A DNA stretch of 60,000 nucleotides from Nematostella vectensis (lineage: Eukaryota > Cnidaria > Anthozoa > Actiniaria > Edwardsiidae): the NCBI RefSeq assembly GCF_932526225.1, contig NC_064038.1, forward strand, positions 15,991,575 through 16,051,574. The letters are read 5' to 3'. The position numbers were made by a program, and so were the translations under genes. Positions within the stretch are counted from its first letter, which is position 1; every line of letters begins with the position of its first letter. Positions 31,901 to 45,975 of this stretch are shown here, in pieces. The notes beneath the pieces are model-generated. The model saw nothing but the letters and a program-made list of their open reading frames with translations. It was not told the origin of the DNA and did no database searches.

Positions 31901-34900
31901 TAGTGATAGGTTAAGGGAAACCTCCTAAGGGGTTCTAGTGATAGGTTGAGGGGACCCTCACAAGGGGTTCTAGTGATAGGTTGAGGGGACCCTGCCAAGG
32001 GGTTCTAGTGATAGGTTGAGGGGACCCTGCCAAGGGGTTCTAGTGATAGGTTGAGGGGACCCTCACAAGAGGTTCTAGTGATAGGTTGAGGGGACCCTCT
32101 AAAGGGGTTCTAGTGATAGGAAGAGGGGCCCATTCCAAGGGGTTCTAGTAATAGGTTGAGGGGACCCTCCTGAGGGGTTCTAGTGATTTCTAGTGATAGG
32201 TTGAGGGGACCCTGCCAAAGTATTCTAGTGATAGGTTGAGGGTACCCTCCCAAGGGGTTCTAGTGATAGGTTGAGGGGACTCTGCCAAGGGGTACTAGTG
32301 ATAGGTTGAGGGGACCCTCCAACCTGCCAAGGGGTTCTAGTGATAGGTTGAGGGGACCCTCCAACCTGCCAAGGGGTACTAGTGATAGGTTGAGGGGACC
32401 CTCCAACCTCCCAAGGGGTTCTAGTGATTTCTACTAATAGGTTGAGGTGACCCTGCCAAGGGGTTCTAGTGATAGGTTGAGGGGACCCTCACAAGGGGTT
32501 CTAGTGATTGGTTGTGGGGACCCTCCCAAGGGGTTCTAGTGATAGGTTGAGGGGACCCTCCCAAGGGGTTCTAGTGATTTCTAGTGATAGGTTGAGGGGA
32601 CCCTGCCAAGGGGTTCTAGTGATAGGTTGAGGGGACCCTCCCAAGGGGTTCTAGTGATAGGTTGAGGGGACTCTGCCAAGGGGTTCTAGTGATTTCTAGT
32701 GATATGTTGAGGGGACCCTCCCAAGGGGTTCTAGTGATAGGTTGAGGGGACCCTCCCAAGGGGTTCTAGTGATAGGTTGAGGAGCTCCTCCCAAGGGGTT
32801 CTAGTGATAGGTTAAGGGGCTCCTCCCAAGGGGTTCTAGTGATAGGTTGAGGGGACCCTCCTAAGGGGTTCTAGTGATAGGTTGAGGGGCTCCTCCCAAG
32901 GGATTCTAGTGATAGTTTGAGGGGACCCTCCCAATGGGTTCTAGTGATAGGTTGAGGGGACGCTCACAAGAGGTTCTAGTGATAGGTTGAGGGGACCCTC
33001 CCAAGGGGTTCTAGTGATAGGTTGAGGGGACCCTCCCAAGGGGTTCTAGTGATAGGTTGAGGAGATCCTGCCAAGGGGTTCTAGTGATAGGTTGTAGGGA
33101 CTCTGCCAAGGGGTTCTAGTGATAGGTTGAGGGGACCCTTCCAAAGGGTTCTAGTGATAGGTTGAGAAGACCCTGCCAAGGGGTTCTAGTGATATGTTGA
33201 GGGGACCGTGCAAAGGGGTTCTAGTGATAGTTTGAGGGGACCCTTCCAAGGGGTTCTAGTGATAGGTTAAGGGGACCCTGCCAAGGGGTTCTAGTGATAT
33301 GTTAAAGGGACCCTGCCAAGGGGTTCTAGTGGTAGGTTGAGGGGACCCTCCTAAGTGGTTCTAGTGATAGGTCGAGGGGACCTCCCTAAGGGGTTCTAGT
33401 GATAGGTTGAGGGGACCCTCACAAGGGGTTCTAGTGATAGGTTGAGGGGACCCTCCCAAGGGGTTCTAGTGATAGGTTGAGGGGACCCTCCCAAGGGGTT
33501 CTAGTTATAGGTTGAGGGGATCCTGCCAAGGGGTTCTAGTGATATGTTGAAGGGACCCTGCAAAGGGGTTCTAGTGATAGGTTAAGGGGACCCTCCCAAG
33601 GGGTTCTAGTGATAGGTTGAGGGGACCCTGCCAAGGGGTTCTAGTGATTGGTTAAGGGGACCCTCACAAGGGGTTCTAGTGATAGGTTGAGGGGATCCTG
33701 CCAAGGGGTTCTAGTGATAGGTTGTAGGGACTCTGCCAAGGGGTTCTAGTGATAGGTTAAGGGGACCCTCACAAGGGGTTCTAGTGATAGGTTGAGGGGA
33801 TCCTGCCAAGGGGTTCTAGTGATAGGTTGTTGGGACTCTACCAAGGGGTTCTAGTGATAGGTTGAGGGGACCCTTCCAAGGGGTTCTAGTGATAGGTTGA
33901 GGGGACCCTCACAAGAGGTTCTAGTGATAGGTTGAGGGGACCCTCCAAAGGGGTTCTAGTGATAGGTTGAGGGGACCCTCCCAAGGGGTTCTAGTGATAG
34001 GTTGAGGGGACCCTCCCAATGGGTTCTAGTGATAGGTTGAGGGGACGCTCACAAGAGGTTCTAGTGATAGGTTGAGGGGACCCTCCCAAGGGGTTCTAGT
34101 GATAGGTTGAGGGGACCCTCCCAAGGGGTTCTAGTGATAGGTTGAGGGGACCCTCCCAAGGGGTTCTAGTGATAGGTTGTAGGGACTCTGCCAAGGGGTT
34201 CTAGTGATAGGTTGAGGGGACGCTCACAAGAGGTTCTAGTGATAGGTTGAGGGGACCCTCCCAAGGGGTTCTAGTGATAGGTTGAGGGGACCCTCCCAAG
34301 GGGTTCTAGTGATAGGTTGAGGGGATCCTGCCAAGGGGTTCTAGTGATAGGTTGTAGGGACTCTGCCAAGGGGTTCTAGTGATAGGTTGAGGGGACCCTT
34401 CCAAGGGGTTCTAGTGATAGGTTGAGGGGACCCTCACAAGAGGTTCTAGTGATAGGTTGAGGAGACCCTCCAAAGGGGTTCTAGTGATAGGTTGAGGGGA
34501 CCCTCCCAAGGGGTTCTAGTGATAGGTTGAGGGGACCCTCCCAATGGGTTCTAGTGATAGGTTGAGGGGACGCTCACAAGAGGTTCTAGTGATAGGTTGA
34601 GGGGACCCTCCCAAGGGGTTCTAGTGATAGGTTGAGGGGACCCTCCCAAGGGGTTCTAGTGATAGTTTGAGGGGATCCTGCCAAGGGGTTCTAGTGATAG
34701 GTTGTAGGGACTCTGCCAAGGGGTTCTAGTGATAGGTTGAGGGGACCCTTCCAAGGGGTTCTAGTGATATGTTGAAGGGACCCTGCCAAGGGGTTCTAGT
34801 GATAAGTTGAGGGGACCCTGCAAAGGGGTTCTAGTGATAGGTTGAGGGGACCCTCCCAAGGGGTTCTAGTGATAGGTTGAGGGGACTCTGCCAAGGGGGG

Positions 34901-37900
34901 TTCTAGTGATAGGTTGAGGGGAATCTGCCAAAGGGTTGTAGTGATAGGTTGAGGGGACCCTCCCAAGGGGTTCTAGTGATATGTTGAAGGGACCCTGCCA
35001 AGGGGTTCTAGTGATAGGTTGAGGGGACGCTCACAAGAGGTTCTAGTGATAGGTTGAGGGGCCCCTTCCAAGGGGTTCTAGTGATAGGTTGAGGGGACCC
35101 TCCCAAGAGGTTCTAGTGATAGGTTGAGGGGACCCTGCCAAGGGGTTCTAGTGATAGGTTGTAGGGACTCTGCCAAGGGGTTCTAGTGATAGGTTAAGGG
35201 GACCCTCCTATAGGGGTTCTAGTGATTTCTAGTGATAGGTTGAGGGGACCCTGCCAAGAGGTTCTAGTGATATGTTGAAGGGACCCTGCAAAGGGGTTCT
35301 AGTGATAGGTTGAGGGGACGCTCACAAGAGGTTCTAGTGATAGGTTGAGGGGACACTGCCAAGGGGTTCTAGTGATAGTTTGAGGGGACCCTTCCAAGAG
35401 GTTCTAGTGATAGGTTGAGGGGACCCTGCCAAGGGGTTCTAGTGATAGGTTGTAGGGACTCTGCCAAGGGGTTCTAGTGATAGGTTAAGGGGACCCTCCT
35501 ATAGGGGTTCTAGTGATTTCTAGTGATAGGTTGAGGGGACCCTGCCAAGAGGTTCTAGTGATATGTTGAAGGGACCCTGCAAAGGGGTTCTAGTAATATG
35601 TTGAAGGGACCCTGCCAAGGGGTTCTAGTGATAGGTTGAGGGGACCCTGCCAAGGGGTTCTAGTGATAGTTTGAGGGGACCCTTCCAAGTGGTTCTAGTG
35701 ATAGGTTGAGGGGACCCTCCCAAGGGGTTCTAGTGATAGGTTGAGGGGACCCTCCCAAGGGGTTCTAGTGATAGGTTGAGGAGCTCCTCCCAAGGGGTTC
35801 TAGTGATAGGTTAAGGGGCTCCTCCCAAGGGGTTCTAGTGATAGGTTGAGGGGACCCTCCTAAGGGGTTCTAGTGATAGGTTGAGGGGCTCCTCCCAAGG
35901 GATTCTAGTGATAGTTTGAGGGGACCCTCCCAATGGGTTCTAGTGATAGGTTGAGGGGACGCTCACAAGAGGTTTTAGTGATAGGTTGAGGGGACCCTCC
36001 CAAGGGGTTCTAGTGATAGGTTGAGGGGACCCTCCCAAGGGGTTCTAGTGATAGGTTGAGGGGATCCTGCCAAGGGGTTCTAGTGATAGGTTGTAGGGAC
36101 TCTGCCAAGGGGTTCTAGTGATAGGTTGAGGGGAACCTTCCAAAGGGTTCTAGTGATAGGTTGAGGGGACCCTGCCAAGGGGTTCTAGTGATATGTTGAG
36201 GGGACCCTGCAAAGGGGTTCTAGTGATATGTTGAGGGGACCCTGCAAAGGGGTTCTAGTGATAGTTTGAGGGGACCCTTCCAAGGGGTTCTAGTGATAGG
36301 TTGAGGGGACCCTGCCAAGGGGTTCTAGTGATATGTTAAAGGGACCCTGCCAAGGAGTTCTAGTGGTAGGTTGAGGGGACCCTCCTAAGTGGTTCTATTG
36401 ATAGGTTGAGGGGACCTCCCTAAGGGGTTCTAGTGATAGGTTGAGGGGACCCTCACAAGGGGTTCTAGTGATAGGTTGAGGGGACCCTCCCAAGGGGTTC
36501 TAGTGATAGGTTGAGGGGACCCTCCAACCTCCCAAGGGGTTCTAGTGATTTCTACTGATAGGTTGAGGTGACCCTGCCAAGGGGTTCTAGTGATAGGTTG
36601 AGGGGACCCTCACAAGGGGTTCTAGTGATTGGTTGTGGGGACCCTCCCAAGGGGTTCTAGTGATAGGTTGAGGGGACCCTCCTAAGGGGTTCTAGTGATA
36701 GGTTGAGGGGACCCTCCCAAGGGGTTCTAGTGATAGGTTGAGGGGACCCTCCCAAGGGGTTCTAGTGATAGGTTGTGGGGACCCTCACAAGGGGTTCTAG
36801 TGATAGGTTGAGGGGACCCTCCTAAGGGGTTCTAGTGATAGGTTGAGGGGACCCTCCCAAGGGGGTCTAGTGATAGATTAAGGGGACCCTCCCAAGGGGT
36901 TGTAGTGATAGGTTGAGGGGACCCTCCTAAGGGATTCTAGTGATAGGTTGAGGGGACCCTCCTAAGGGGTTCTAGTGATAGGTTGAGGGGACCATCACAA
37001 GGGGTTCTAGTGATAGGTTGAGGGAAACCTCCTAAGGGGTTCTAGTGATAGGTTGAGGGGACCCTCACAAGGGGTTCTAGTGATAGGTTGAGGGGACCCT
37101 GCCAAGGGGTTCTAGTGATAGGTTGAGGGGACCCTGCCAAGGGGTTCTAGTGATAGGTTGAGGGGACCCTCACAAGAGGTTCTAGTGATAGGTTGAGGGG
37201 ACCCTCTAAAGGGGTTCTAGTGATAGGAAGAGGGGCCCATTCCAAGGGGTTCTAGTAATAGGTTGAGGGGACCCTCCTAAGGGGTTCTAGTGATTTCTAG
37301 TGATAGGTTGAGGGGACCCTGCCAAAGTATTCTAGTGATAGGTTGAGGGTACCCTCCCAAGGGGTTCTAGTGATAGGTTGAGGGGACTCTGCCAAGGGGT
37401 ACTAGTGATAGGTTGAGGGGACCCTCCAACCTGCCAAGGGGTTCTAGTGATAGGTTGAGGGGACCCTCCAACCTGCCAAGGGGTACTAGTGATAGGTTGA
37501 GGGGACCCTCCAACCTCCCAAGGGGTTCTAGTGATTTCTACTAATAGGTTGAGGTGACCCTGCCAAGGGGTTCTAGTGATAGGTTGAGGGGACCCTCACA
37601 AGGGGTTCTAGTGATTGGTTGTGGGGACCCTCCCAAGGGGTTCTAGTGATAGGTTGAGGGGACCCTCCCAAGGGGTTCTAGTGATTTCTAGTGATAGGTT
37701 GAGGGGACCCTGCCAAGGGGTTCTAGTGATAGGTTGTGGGGACCCTCCCAAGGGGTTCTAGTGATAGGTTGAGGGGACTCTGCCAAGGGGTTCTAGTGAT
37801 TTCTAGTGATATGTTGAGGGGACCCTCCCAAGGGGTTCTAGTGATAGGTTGAGGGGACCCTCCCAAGGGGTTCTAGTGATAGGTTGAGGAGCTCCTCCCA

Positions 37901-40900
37901 AGGGGTTCTAGTGATAGGTTAAGGGGCTCCTCCCAAGGGGTTCTAGTGATAGGTTGAGGGGACCCTCCTAAGGGGTTCTAGTGATAGGTTGAGGGGCTCC
38001 TCCCAAGGGATTCTAGTGATAGTTTGAGGGGACCCTCCCAATGGGTTCTAGTGATAGGTTGAGGGGATTCTCACAAGAGGTTCTAGTGATAGGTTGAGGG
38101 GACCCTCCCAAGGGGTTCTAGTGATAGGTTGAGGGGACCCTCCCAAGGGGTTCTAGTGATAGGTTGAGGAGATCCTGCCAAGGGGTTCTAGTGATAGGTT
38201 GTAGGGACTCTGCCAAGGGGTTCTAGTGATAGGTTGAGGGGACCCTTCCAAAGGGTTCTAGTGATAGGTTGAGGGGACCCTGCCAAGGGGTTCTAGTGAT
38301 ATGTTGAGGGGACCCTGCAAAGGGGTTCTAGTGATAGTTTGAGGGGACCCTTCCAAGGGGTTCTAGTGATAGGTTGAGGGGACCCTCCTAAGGGGTTCTA
38401 GTGATAGGTTGAAGGGACCCTCCCAAGGGGTTCTAGTGATAGGTTGAGGGGACCCTCCCAAGGGGTTCTAGTGATAGGTTGTGGGGACCCTCACAAGGGG
38501 TTCTAGTGATAGGTTGAGGGGACCCTCCTAAGGGGTTCTAGTGATAGGTTGAGGGGACCCTGCCAAGGGGGTCTAGTGATAGATTAAGGGGACCCTCCCA
38601 AGGGATTCTAGTGATAGGTTGAGGGGACCCTCCTAAGGGGTTCTAGTGATAGGTTGAGGGGACCATCACAAGGGGTTCTAGTGATAGGTTAAGGGAAACC
38701 TCCTAAGGGGTTCTAGTGATAGGTTGAGGGGACCTTCACAAGGGGTTCTAGTGATAGGTTGAGGGGACCCTGCCAAGGGGTTCTAGTGATAGGTTGAGGG
38801 GACCCTGCCAAGGGGTTCTAGTGATAGGTTGAGGGGACCCTCACAAGAGGTTCTAGTGATAGGTTGAGGGGACCCTCTAAAGGGGTTCTAGTGATAGGAA
38901 GAGGGGCCCATTCCAAGGGGTTCTAGTAATAGGTTGAGGGGACCCTCCTAAGGGGTTCTAGTGATTTCTAGTGATAGGTTGAGGGGACCCTGCCAAAGTA
39001 TTCTAGTGATAGGTTGAGGGTACCCTCCCAAGGGGTTCTAGTGATAGGTTGAGGGGACTCTGCCAAGGGGTACTAGTGATAGGTTGAGGGGACCCTCCAA
39101 CCTGCCAAGGGGTTCTAGTGATAGGTTGAGGGGACCCTCCAACCTGCCAAGGGGTACTAGTGATAGGTTGAGGGGACCCTCCAACCTCCCAAGGGGTTCT
39201 AGTGATTTCTACTAATAGGTTGAGGTGACCCTGCCAAGGGGTTCTAGTGATAGGTTGAGGGGACCCTCACAAGGGGTTCTAGTGATTGGTTGTGGGGACC
39301 CTCCCAAGGGGTTCTAGTGATATGTTGAGGGGACCCTCCCAAGGGGTTCTAGTGATTTCTAGTGATAGGTTGAGGGGACCCTGCCAAGGGGTTCTAGTGA
39401 TAGGTTGAGGGGACCCTCCCAAGGGGTTCTAGTGATAGGTTGAGGGGACTCTGCCAAGGGGTTCTAGTGATTTCTAGTGATATGTTGAGGGGACCCTCCC
39501 AAGGGGTTCTAGTGATAGGTTGAGGGGACCCTCCCAAGGGGTTCTAGTGATAGGTTGAGGAGCTCCTCCCAAGGGGTTCTAGTGATAGGTTAAGGGGCTC
39601 CTCCCAAGGGGTTCTAGTGATAGGTTGAGGGGACCCTCCTAAGGGGTTCTAGTGATAGGTTGAGGGGCTCCTCCCAAGGGATTCTAGTGATAGTTTGAGG
39701 GGACCCTCCCAATGGGTTCTAGTGATAGGTTGAGGGGACGCTCACAAGAGGTTCTAGTGATAGGTTGAGGGGACCCTCCCAAGGGGTTCTAGTGATAGGT
39801 TGAGGGGACCCTCCCAAGGGGTTCTAGTGATAGGTTGAGGAGATCCTGCCAAGGGGTTCTAGTGATAGCTTGTAGGGACTCTGCCAAGGGGTTCTAGTGA
39901 TAGGTTGAGGGGACCCTTCCAAAGGGTTCTAGTGATAGGTTGAGGGGACCCTGCCAAGGGGTTCTAGTGATATGTTGAGGGGACCGTGCAAAGGGGTTCT
40001 AGTGATAGTTTGAGGGGACCCTTCCAAGGGGTTCTAGTGATAGGTTAAGGGGACCCTGCCAAGGGGTTCTAGTGATATGTTAAAGGGACCCTGCCAAGGG
40101 GTTCTAGTGGTAGGTTGAGGGGACCCTCCTAAGTGGTTCTAGTGATAGGTCGAGGGGACCTCCCTAAGGGGTTCTAGTGATAGGTTGAGGGGACCCTCAC
40201 AAGGGGTTCTAGTGATAGGTTGAGGGGACCCTCCCAAGGGGTTCTAGTGATAGGTTGAGGGGACCCTCCCAAGGGGTTCTAGTTATAGGTTGAGGGGATC
40301 CTGCCAAGGGGTTCTAGTGATATGTTGAAGGGACCCTGCAAAGGGGTTCTAGTGATAGGTTAAGGGGACCCTCCCAAGGGGTTCTAGTGATAGGTTGAGG
40401 GGACCCTGCCAAGGGGTTCTAGTGATTGGTTAAGGGGACCCTCACAAGGGGTTCTAGTGATAGGTTGAGGGGATCCTGCCAAGGGGTTCTAGTGATAGGT
40501 TGTAGGGACTCTGCCAAGGGGTTCTAGTGATAGGTTAAGGGGACCCTCACAAGGGGTTCTAGTGATAGGTTGAGGGGATCCTGCCAAGGGGTTCTAGTGA
40601 TAGGTTGTTGGGACTCTGCCAAGGGGTTCTAGTGATAGGTTGAGGGGACCCTTCCAAGGGGTTCTAGTGATAGGTTGAGGGGACCCTCACAAGAGGTTCT
40701 AGTGATAGGTTGAGGGGACCCTCCAAAGGGGTTCTAGTGATAGGTTGAGGGGACCCTCCCAAGGGGTTCTAGTGATAGGTTGAGGGGACCCTCCCAATGG
40801 GTTCTAGTGATAGGTTGAGGGGACGCTCACAAGAGGTTCTAGTGATAGGTTGAGGGGACCCTCCCAAGGGGTTCTAGTGATAGGTTGAGGGGACCCTCCC

Positions 40901-42490
40901 AAGGGGTTCTAGTGATAGGTTGAGGGGACCCTCCCAAGGGGTTCTAGTGATAGGTTGTAGGGACTCTGCCAAGGGGTTCTAGTGATAGGTTGAGGGGACG
41001 CTCACAAGAGGTTCTAGTGATAGGTTGAGGGGACCCTCCCAAGGGGTTCTAGTGATAGGTTGAGGGGACCCTCCCAAGGGGTTCTAGTGATAGGTTGAGG
41101 GGATCCTGCCAAGGGGTTCTAGTGATAGGTTGTAGGGACTCTGCCAAGGGGTTCTAGTGATAGGTTGAGGGGACCCTTCCAAGGGGTTCTAGTGATAGGT
41201 TGAGGGGACCCTCACAAGAGGTTCTAGTGATAGGTTGAGGAGACCCTCCAAAGGGGTTCTAGTGATAGGTTGAGGGGACCCTCCCAAGGGGTTCTAGTGA
41301 TAGGTTGAGGGGACCCTCCCAATGGGTTCTAGTGATAGGTTGAGGGGACGCTCACAAGAGGTTCTAGTGATAGGTTGAGGGGACCCTCCCAAGGGGTTCT
41401 AGTGATAGGTTGAGGGGACCCTCCCAAGGGGTTCTAGTGATAGTTTGAGGGGATCCTGCCAAGGGGTTCTAGTGATAGGTTGTAGGGACTCTGCCAAGGG
41501 GTTCTAGTGATAGGTTGAGGGGACCCTTCCAAGGGGTTCTAGTGATATGTTGAAGGGACCCTGCCAAGGGGTTCTAGTGATAAGTTGAGGGGACCCTGCA
41601 AAGGGGTTCTAGTGATAGGTTGAGGGGACCCTCCCAAGGGGTTCTAGTGATAGGTTGAGGGGACTCTGCCAAGGGGGGTTCTAGTGATAGGTTGAGGGGA
41701 ATCTGCCAAAGGGTTGTAGTGATAGGTTGAGGGGACCCTCCCAAGGGGTTCTAGTGATATGTTGAAGGGACCCTGCCAAGGGGTTCTAGTGATAGGTTGA
41801 GGGGACGCTCACAAGAGGTTCTAGTGATAGGTTGAGGGGCCCCTTCCAAGGGGTTCTAGTGATAGGTTGAGGGGACCCTCCCAAGAGGTTCTAGTGATAG
41901 GTTGAGGGGACCCTGCCAAGGGGTTCTAGTGATAGGTTGTAGGGACTCTGCCAAGGGGTTCTAGTGATAGGTTAAGGGGACCCTCCTATAGGGGTTCTAG
42001 TGATTTCTAGTGATAGGTTGAGGGGACCCTGCCAAGAGGTTCTAGTGATATGTTGAAGGGACCCTGCAAAGGGGTTCTAGTGATAGGTTGAGGGGACGCT
42101 CACAAGAGGTTCTAGTGATAGGTTGAGGGGACACTGCCAAGGGGTTCTAGTGATAGTTTGAGGGGACCCTTCCAAGAGGTTCTAGTGATAGGTTGAGGGG
42201 ACCCTGCCAAGGGGTTCTAGTGATAGGTTGTAGGGACTCTGCCAAGGGGTTCTAGTGATAGGTTAAGGGGACCCTCCTATAGGGGTTCTAGTGATTTCTA
42301 GTGATAGGTTGAGGGGACCCTGCCAAGAGGTTCTAGTGATATGTTGAAGGGACCCTGCAAAGGGGTTCTAGTAATATGTTGAAGGGACCCTGCCAAGGGG
42401 TTCTAGTGATAGGTTGAGGGGACCCTGCCAAGGGGTTCTAGTGATAGTTTGAGGGGACCCTTCCAAGTGGTTCTAGTGATAGGTTGAGGG
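28940..42490. repeat. Head-to-tail duplication of a 6.77-kb block within the 35-bp array
   Basis: Distinctive unit variants recur at a constant offset of 6,778 bp (for example CCAAGGGGGG at 34891/41669, CCCTCCTATA at 35203/41981, GTCGAGGGG at 33371/40149), or 6,768 bp left of a 10-bp insertion (AGGAGCTCCT at 29011/35779). Copy 1 is about 28940-35715 and copy 2 about 35715-42490. Only isolated differences are seen (for example CTGAGGGG against CTAAGGGG at 32163/38941). Confidence 0.88.
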
Positions 42491-42829
42491 GACCCTGCCA
42501 AGGGGTTCTAGTGATATGTTAAAGGGACCCTGCCAAGGGGTTCTAGTGGTAGGTTGAGGGGACCCTCCTAAGTTGTTCTAGTGATAGGTTGAGGGGACCT
42601 CCCTAAGGGGTTCTAGTGATAGGTTGAGGGGACCCTCACAAGGGGTTCTAGTGATAGGTTGAGGGGACCCTCCTAAGGGGTTCTAGTGATAGGTTGAGGG
42701 GACCCTCCCAAGGGGTTCTAGTGATAGGTTGAGGGGACCCTCCCAAGGGGTTCTAGTGATAGGTTGAGGGGATCCTGCCAAGGGGTTCTAGTGATATGTT
42801 GAAGGGACCCTGCCAAGGGGTTCTAGTGA

Positions 42830-45800
42830 TAGGTTGAGGGGACCCTCCCAAGGGGTTCTAGTGATAGGTTGAGGGGACCCTGCCAAGGGGTTCTAGTGAT
42901 AGGTTAAGGGGACCCTCACAAGGGGTTCTAGTGATAGGTTGAGGGGATCCTGCCAAGGGGTTCTAGTGATAGGTTGTAGGGACTCTGCCAAGGGGTTCTA
43001 GTGATAGGTTAAGGGGACCCTCACAAGGGGTTCTAGTGATAGGTTGAGGGGATCCTGCCAAGGGGTTCTAGTGATAGGTTGTTGGGACTCTGCCAAGGGG
43101 TTCTAGTGATAGGTTAAGGGGACCCTTCCAAGGGGTTCTAGTGATAGGTTGAGGGGACCCTCACAAGAGGTTCTAGTGATAGGTTGAGGGGACCCTCCAA
43201 AGGGGTTCTAGTGATAGGTTGAGGGGACCCTCCCAAGGGGTTCTAGTGATAGGTTGAGGGGCCCCTTCCAAGGGGTTGTAGTGATAGGTTCAGGGGACCC
43301 TCCTAAGGGGTTCTAGTGATATGTTGAAGGGACCCTGCAAAGGGGTTCTAGTGATAGGTTGAGGGGACCCTGCAAAGGGGTTCTAGTGATAGGTTGAGGG
43401 GACCCTCCCAAGGGGTTCTAGTGATAGGTTGAGGGGACTCTGCCAAGGGTGGTTCTAGTGATAGGTTGAGGGGATCCTGCCAAGGGGTTGTAGTGATAGG
43501 TTGAGGGGGCCCTCCCAAGGGGTTCTAGTGATATGTTGAAGGGACCCTGCCATGGGGTTCTAGTGATAGGTTGAGGGGACCCGCCCAAGGGGTTCTAGTG
43601 ATAGGTTGAGGGGACCCTTCCAAGGGTTTCTAGTGATAGGTTGAGGGGACCCTGCCAAGGGGTTCTAGTGATATGTTGAAGGGACCCTGCCAAGGGGTTC
43701 TAGTGGTAGGTTGAGGGGACCCTCCTAAGTGGTTCTAGTGATAGGTTGAGGGGACCTCCCTAAGGGGTTCTAGTGATAGGTTGAGGGGACCCTCACAACT
43801 GGTTCTAGTAATAGGTTGAGGGGACCCTCCTAAGGGGTTCTAGTGATAGGTTGAGGGGACCCTCTCAAGGGGTTCTAGTGATAGGTTGAGGGGACCCTCC
43901 CAAGGGGTTCTAGTGATAGGTTGAGGGGACGCTCACAAGGGGTTCTAGTGATAGGTTGAGGGGACCCTCCCAAGGGTTCTAGTGATAGGTTGAGGGGACC
44001 CTCCCAAGGGGTTCTAGTGATAGGTTAAGGGGACCCTCACAAGGGGTTCTAGTGATAGTTTGAGGGGACCCTCCCAAGGGGTTCTAGTGATAGGTTGAGG
44101 GGACGCTCACAAGGGGTTCTAGTGATAGGTTGAGGGGACCCTCCCAAGGGTTCTAGTGATAGGTTGAGGGGACCCTCCCAAGGGTTTCTAGTGATAGGTT
44201 AAGGGGACCCTCACAAGGGGTTCTAGTGATAGGTTGAGGGGATCCTCCGAAGGGGTTCTAGTGATAGGTTGAGGGGACTCTGCCAAGGGGTTCTAGTTAT
44301 AGGTTGAGGGGACCCTCCCAAGGGGTTCTAGTGATAGGATGAGGTGACCCTGCCAAGGGGTTCTAGTGATATGTTGACGGGACCCTGCCAAGGGGTTCTA
44401 GTGATAGGTTGAGGGGACCCTCCCAAGGGGTTCTAGTGATAGGTTGAGGGGACCCTGCCAAGGGGTTCTAGTGATAGGTTAAGGGGACCCTCACAAGGGG
44501 TTCTAGTGATAGGTTGAGGGGATCCTGCCAAGGGGTTCTAGTGATAGGTTGTAGGGACTCTTCCAAGGGGTTCTAGTGATAGGTTAAGGGGACCCTCACA
44601 AGGGGTTCTAGTGATAGGTTGAGGGGATCCTGCCAAGGGGTTCTAGTGATAGGTTGTTGGGACTCTGCCAAGGGGTTCTAGTGATAGGTTAAGGGGACCC
44701 TTCCAAGGGGTTCTAGTGATAGGTTGAGGGGACCCTCACAAGAGGTTCTAGTGATAGGTTGAGGGGACCCTCCAAAGGGGTTCTAGTGATAGGTTGAGGG
44801 GACCCTCCCAAGGGGTTCTAGTGATAGGTTGAGGGGCCCCTTCCAAGGGGTTGTAGTGATAGGTTCAGGGGACCCTCCTAAGGGGTTCTAGTGATATGTT
44901 GAAGGGACCCTGCAAAGGGGTTCTAGTTATAGGTTGAGGGGACCCTGCAAAGGGGTTCTAGTGATAGGTTGAGGGGACCCTCCCAAGGGGTTCTAGTGAT
45001 AGGTTGAGGGGACTCTGCCAAGGGTGGTTCTAGTGATAGGTTGAGGGGATCCTGCCAAGGGGTTGTAGTGATAGGTTGAGGGGGCCCTCCCAAGGGGTTC
45101 TAGTGATATGTTGAAGGGACCCTGCCATGGGGTTCTAGTGATAGGTTGAGGGGACCCGCCCAAGGGGTTCTAGTGATAGGTTGAGGGGACCCTTCCAAGG
45201 GTTTCTAGTGATAGGTTGAGGGGACCCTGCCAAGGGGTTCTAGTGATATGTTGAAGGGACCCTGCCAAGGGGTTCTAGTGGTAGGTTGAGGGGACCCTCC
45301 TAAGTGGTTCTAGTGATAGGTTGAGGGGACCTCCCTAAGGGGTTCTAGTGATAGGTTGAGGGGACCCTCACAACTGGTTCTAGTAATAGGTTGAGGGGAC
45401 CCTCCTAAGGGGTTCTAGTGATAGGTTGAGGGGACCCTCTCAAGGGGTTCTAGTGATAGGTTGAGGGGACCCTCCCAAGGGGTTCTAGTGATAGGTTGAG
45501 GGGACGCTCACAAGGGGTTCTAGTGATAGGTTGAGGGGACCCTCCCAAGGGTTCTAGTGATAGGTTGAGGGGACCCTCCCAAGGGGTTCTAGTGATAGGT
45601 TAAGGGGACCCTCACAAGGGGTTCTAGTGATAGTTTGAGGGGACCCTCCCAAGGGGTTCTAGTGATAGGTTGAGGGGACGCTCACAAGGGGTTCTAGTGA
45701 TAGGTTGAGGGGACCCTCCCAAGGGTTCTAGTGATAGGTTGAGGGGACCCTCCCAAGGGTTTCTAGTGATAGGTTAAGGGGACCCTCACAAGGGGTTCTA

Positions 45801-45975
45801 GTGATAGTTTGAGGGGATCCTCCGAAGGGGTTCTAGTGATAGGTTGAGGGGACTCTGCCAAGGGGTTCTAGTTATAGGTTGAGGGGACCCTCCCAAGGGG
45901 TTCTAGTGATAGGATGAGGTGACCCTGCCAAGGGGTTCTAGTGATATGTTGACGGGACCCTGCCAAGGGGTTCTA
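42830..45975. repeat. Head-to-tail duplication of a 1,575-bp block (45 units) within the 35-bp array
   Basis: Variants recur at offset 1,575 bp: GGTTCAGGGG at about 43288/44863, CATGGGGTTC at 43551/45126, GGTTGTAGGG at about 42972/44547. This is exactly 45 times 35 bp, consistent with unequal exchange in register. A further 1,166-bp periodicity links 46647-46922 with 47813-48088. Confidence 0.85.
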
